Assembly: GCF_031624495.1 (NCBI RefSeq)
Contig: NZ_JAMQOP010000001.1
Coordinates: 682,001 to 746,000 of the forward strand
Reading direction: 5' to 3'
DNA from: Halogeometricum sp. S1BR25-6
Lineage (GTDB): Archaea; Halobacteriota; Halobacteria; Halobacteriales; Haloferacaceae
DNA length: 64,000 nucleotides
The translations under genes were made by a program, and so were the position numbers. Numbering within the stretch: position 1 is the stretch's first letter; every line of letters begins with the position of its first letter. Positions 63,326 to 64,000 of the stretch are shown here, piece after piece. Under the pieces are notes generated by a model. It made no database searches, was not told the DNA's origin, and was given only the letters and a program-made list of their open reading frames with translations.

Positions 63326-64000
63326 ATGGTCGAAGCGTTCGCCGTCGCCAGCGGGAAGGGCGGGACGGGGAAGACGACGAGTACGCTCGCACTCGGAATG
63401 GCGCTGGCCGAGCGGTACGACGTGACCGTCGTCGACGCCGACACGGGGATGGCGAACCTGCTGTTTCACACCGGCCTCGACGACGCCGACGTGACCCTCC
63501 ACGACCTGTTGGTCGAGGGGCGCGAGGCGCGGGTCGAGGACGCCGTCTACGAGCGGTTCGGGATGTCCGTCGTCCCCTGCGGGACGAGTCTCGCCGCGTT
63601 CGAGGCGGCCGACCCCGGCCGCCTCCGCGAGGTGGTCGCCGAACTGGCGGCCGGGACGGACGTGCTCCTCCTCGATTCGCCGGCGGCGCTCGGGTCGAAG
63701 AGCGCCGTCCTCCCCGTCGTCCTCGCCGACCGCGTCGTGGTGGTCCTGCAACCGACCGTCCCCTCGCTGTCGGACGGGCTGAAGGTGCAGGAGTACGCGC
63801 GCACCTACGGCACCGAGACGGCGGGCGTCCTGTTCAACCGCGTCCGCCCCGACGAGGACGCCGAGCGAATCGCCGAGCAGGCGTCGCGCTACTTCGGCGG
63901 GTCGACGCTCGCCTCGGTGCCCGAGAGCGACGCCGTCCGCGCCGCCCGGCGGGCGGGCGAACCGCTGCTCGCGCACGCCCCGACGGACCCCGCGGCCGAC
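63326..64000 (+). CDS. MinD/ParA-family ATPase (cut by window edge)
   Basis: 225 codons are visible from the ATG at 63326; the end lies outside. It has the deviant Walker A SGKGGTGKTT, switch I VVDADTGMANL and Walker B LLLDSPAALGSKS. MinD homologues of haloarchaea position chemotaxis arrays and archaella rather than division. Here no partner gene is visible, so the role is open. The adenine nucleotide fold itself is certain. Confidence 0.88.
   Translation, partial: MVEAFAVASGKGGTGKTTSTLALGMALAERYDVTVVDADTGMANLLFHTGLDDADVTLHDLLVEGREARVEDAVYERFGMSVVPCGTSLAAFEAADPGRLREVVAELAAGTDVLLLDSPAALGSKSAVLPVVLADRVVVVLQPTVPSLSDGLKVQEYARTYGTETAGVLFNRVRPDEDAERIAEQASRYFGGSTLASVPESDAVRAARRAGEPLLAHAPTDPAAD

Noticed and set aside
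1-64000. CRISPR arrays, rRNA genes, replication origin
   Set aside because: No regularly spaced repeats, rRNA segments, or Orc1/Cdc6 gene with repeated origin boxes were seen.

Overview
The window is chromosomal DNA of an extremely halophilic archaeon (class Halobacteria, most likely Haloferacales). The reasons are the very high G+C content, acidic proteins full of Asp and Glu, frequent GTG starts with leaderless TATA spacing, PGF-CTERM and Tat-lipobox export signals, ribosomal protein L15e, FtsZ2, UbaA and NcsA. From memory, the order kdgK, mutL, mutS, ubaA, ncsA, ftsZ2, cob genes resembles the Haloferax volcanii chromosome; I could not check this.

Layout. 1-10.6 kb: an NhaC-type antiporter (cut by the window edge), a flavin disulfide reductase, a PGF-CTERM surface protein, KDG kinase, and a mismatch repair block (mutL, a Nudix gene, mutS). 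10.9-16.8 kb: a soluble chemotaxis-type transducer, ubaA with a divergent rhodanese gene, rpl15e, a cupin, a TrmB-family regulator and a frameshifted alcohol dehydrogenase remnant. 17-20.4 kb: a four-gene compatible-solute ABC importer. 20.8-30.2 kb: housekeeping genes (Rio2 kinase, lipoate ligase homologue, peroxiredoxin, endonuclease IV, exported nuclease-fold protein, methyltransferase, ncsA). 30.3-32.6 kb: the cell division module ftsZ2-cdrS-cdrL with palindromic operators. 32.66 kb: tRNA-Tyr whose 3' end is duplicated downstream. 33-37.4 kb: aldo/keto reductase, thioredoxin-fold protein, M24-fold protein, and an HhH-GPD protein lacking its catalytic Asp.

37.5-44.6 kb and 56.8-59.2 kb are two halves of a late cobalamin locus: HAD phosphatase, cbiB, cobS, cobY, cobT-like, cobD, cbiZ, cbiA, then cobO and cbiP. 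They cover a,c-amidation, corrinoid adenosylation, cobyric acid formation, aminopropanol attachment, GTP activation, lower-ligand base activation, final assembly and corrinoid salvage. Between them lies accessory DNA: an insertion-sequence-bounded cassette (44.6-48.2 kb), a likely surface-glycan cluster (asparagine-synthase-like protein, Wzx-like flippase, two tandem sugar-transfer-type ATP-grasp proteins), a UspA protein, a small membrane protein and a GH63-like glycosidase. A second cassette with the same kind of ends follows cbiP (59.2-60.9 kb).

The most unusual signal is in the first cassette. Three separate genes (lipoprotein, zinc-ribbon HTH regulator, VapC-like PIN toxin) are each open over their full length except for a single in-frame stop (TAG, TAA, TAG). 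Neither cassette keeps a transposase. Decay is the simplest explanation; readthrough is a testable alternative. The window closes with a NuoF-like protein missing one cluster cysteine, a small membrane protein and a MinD-family ATPase cut by the edge.
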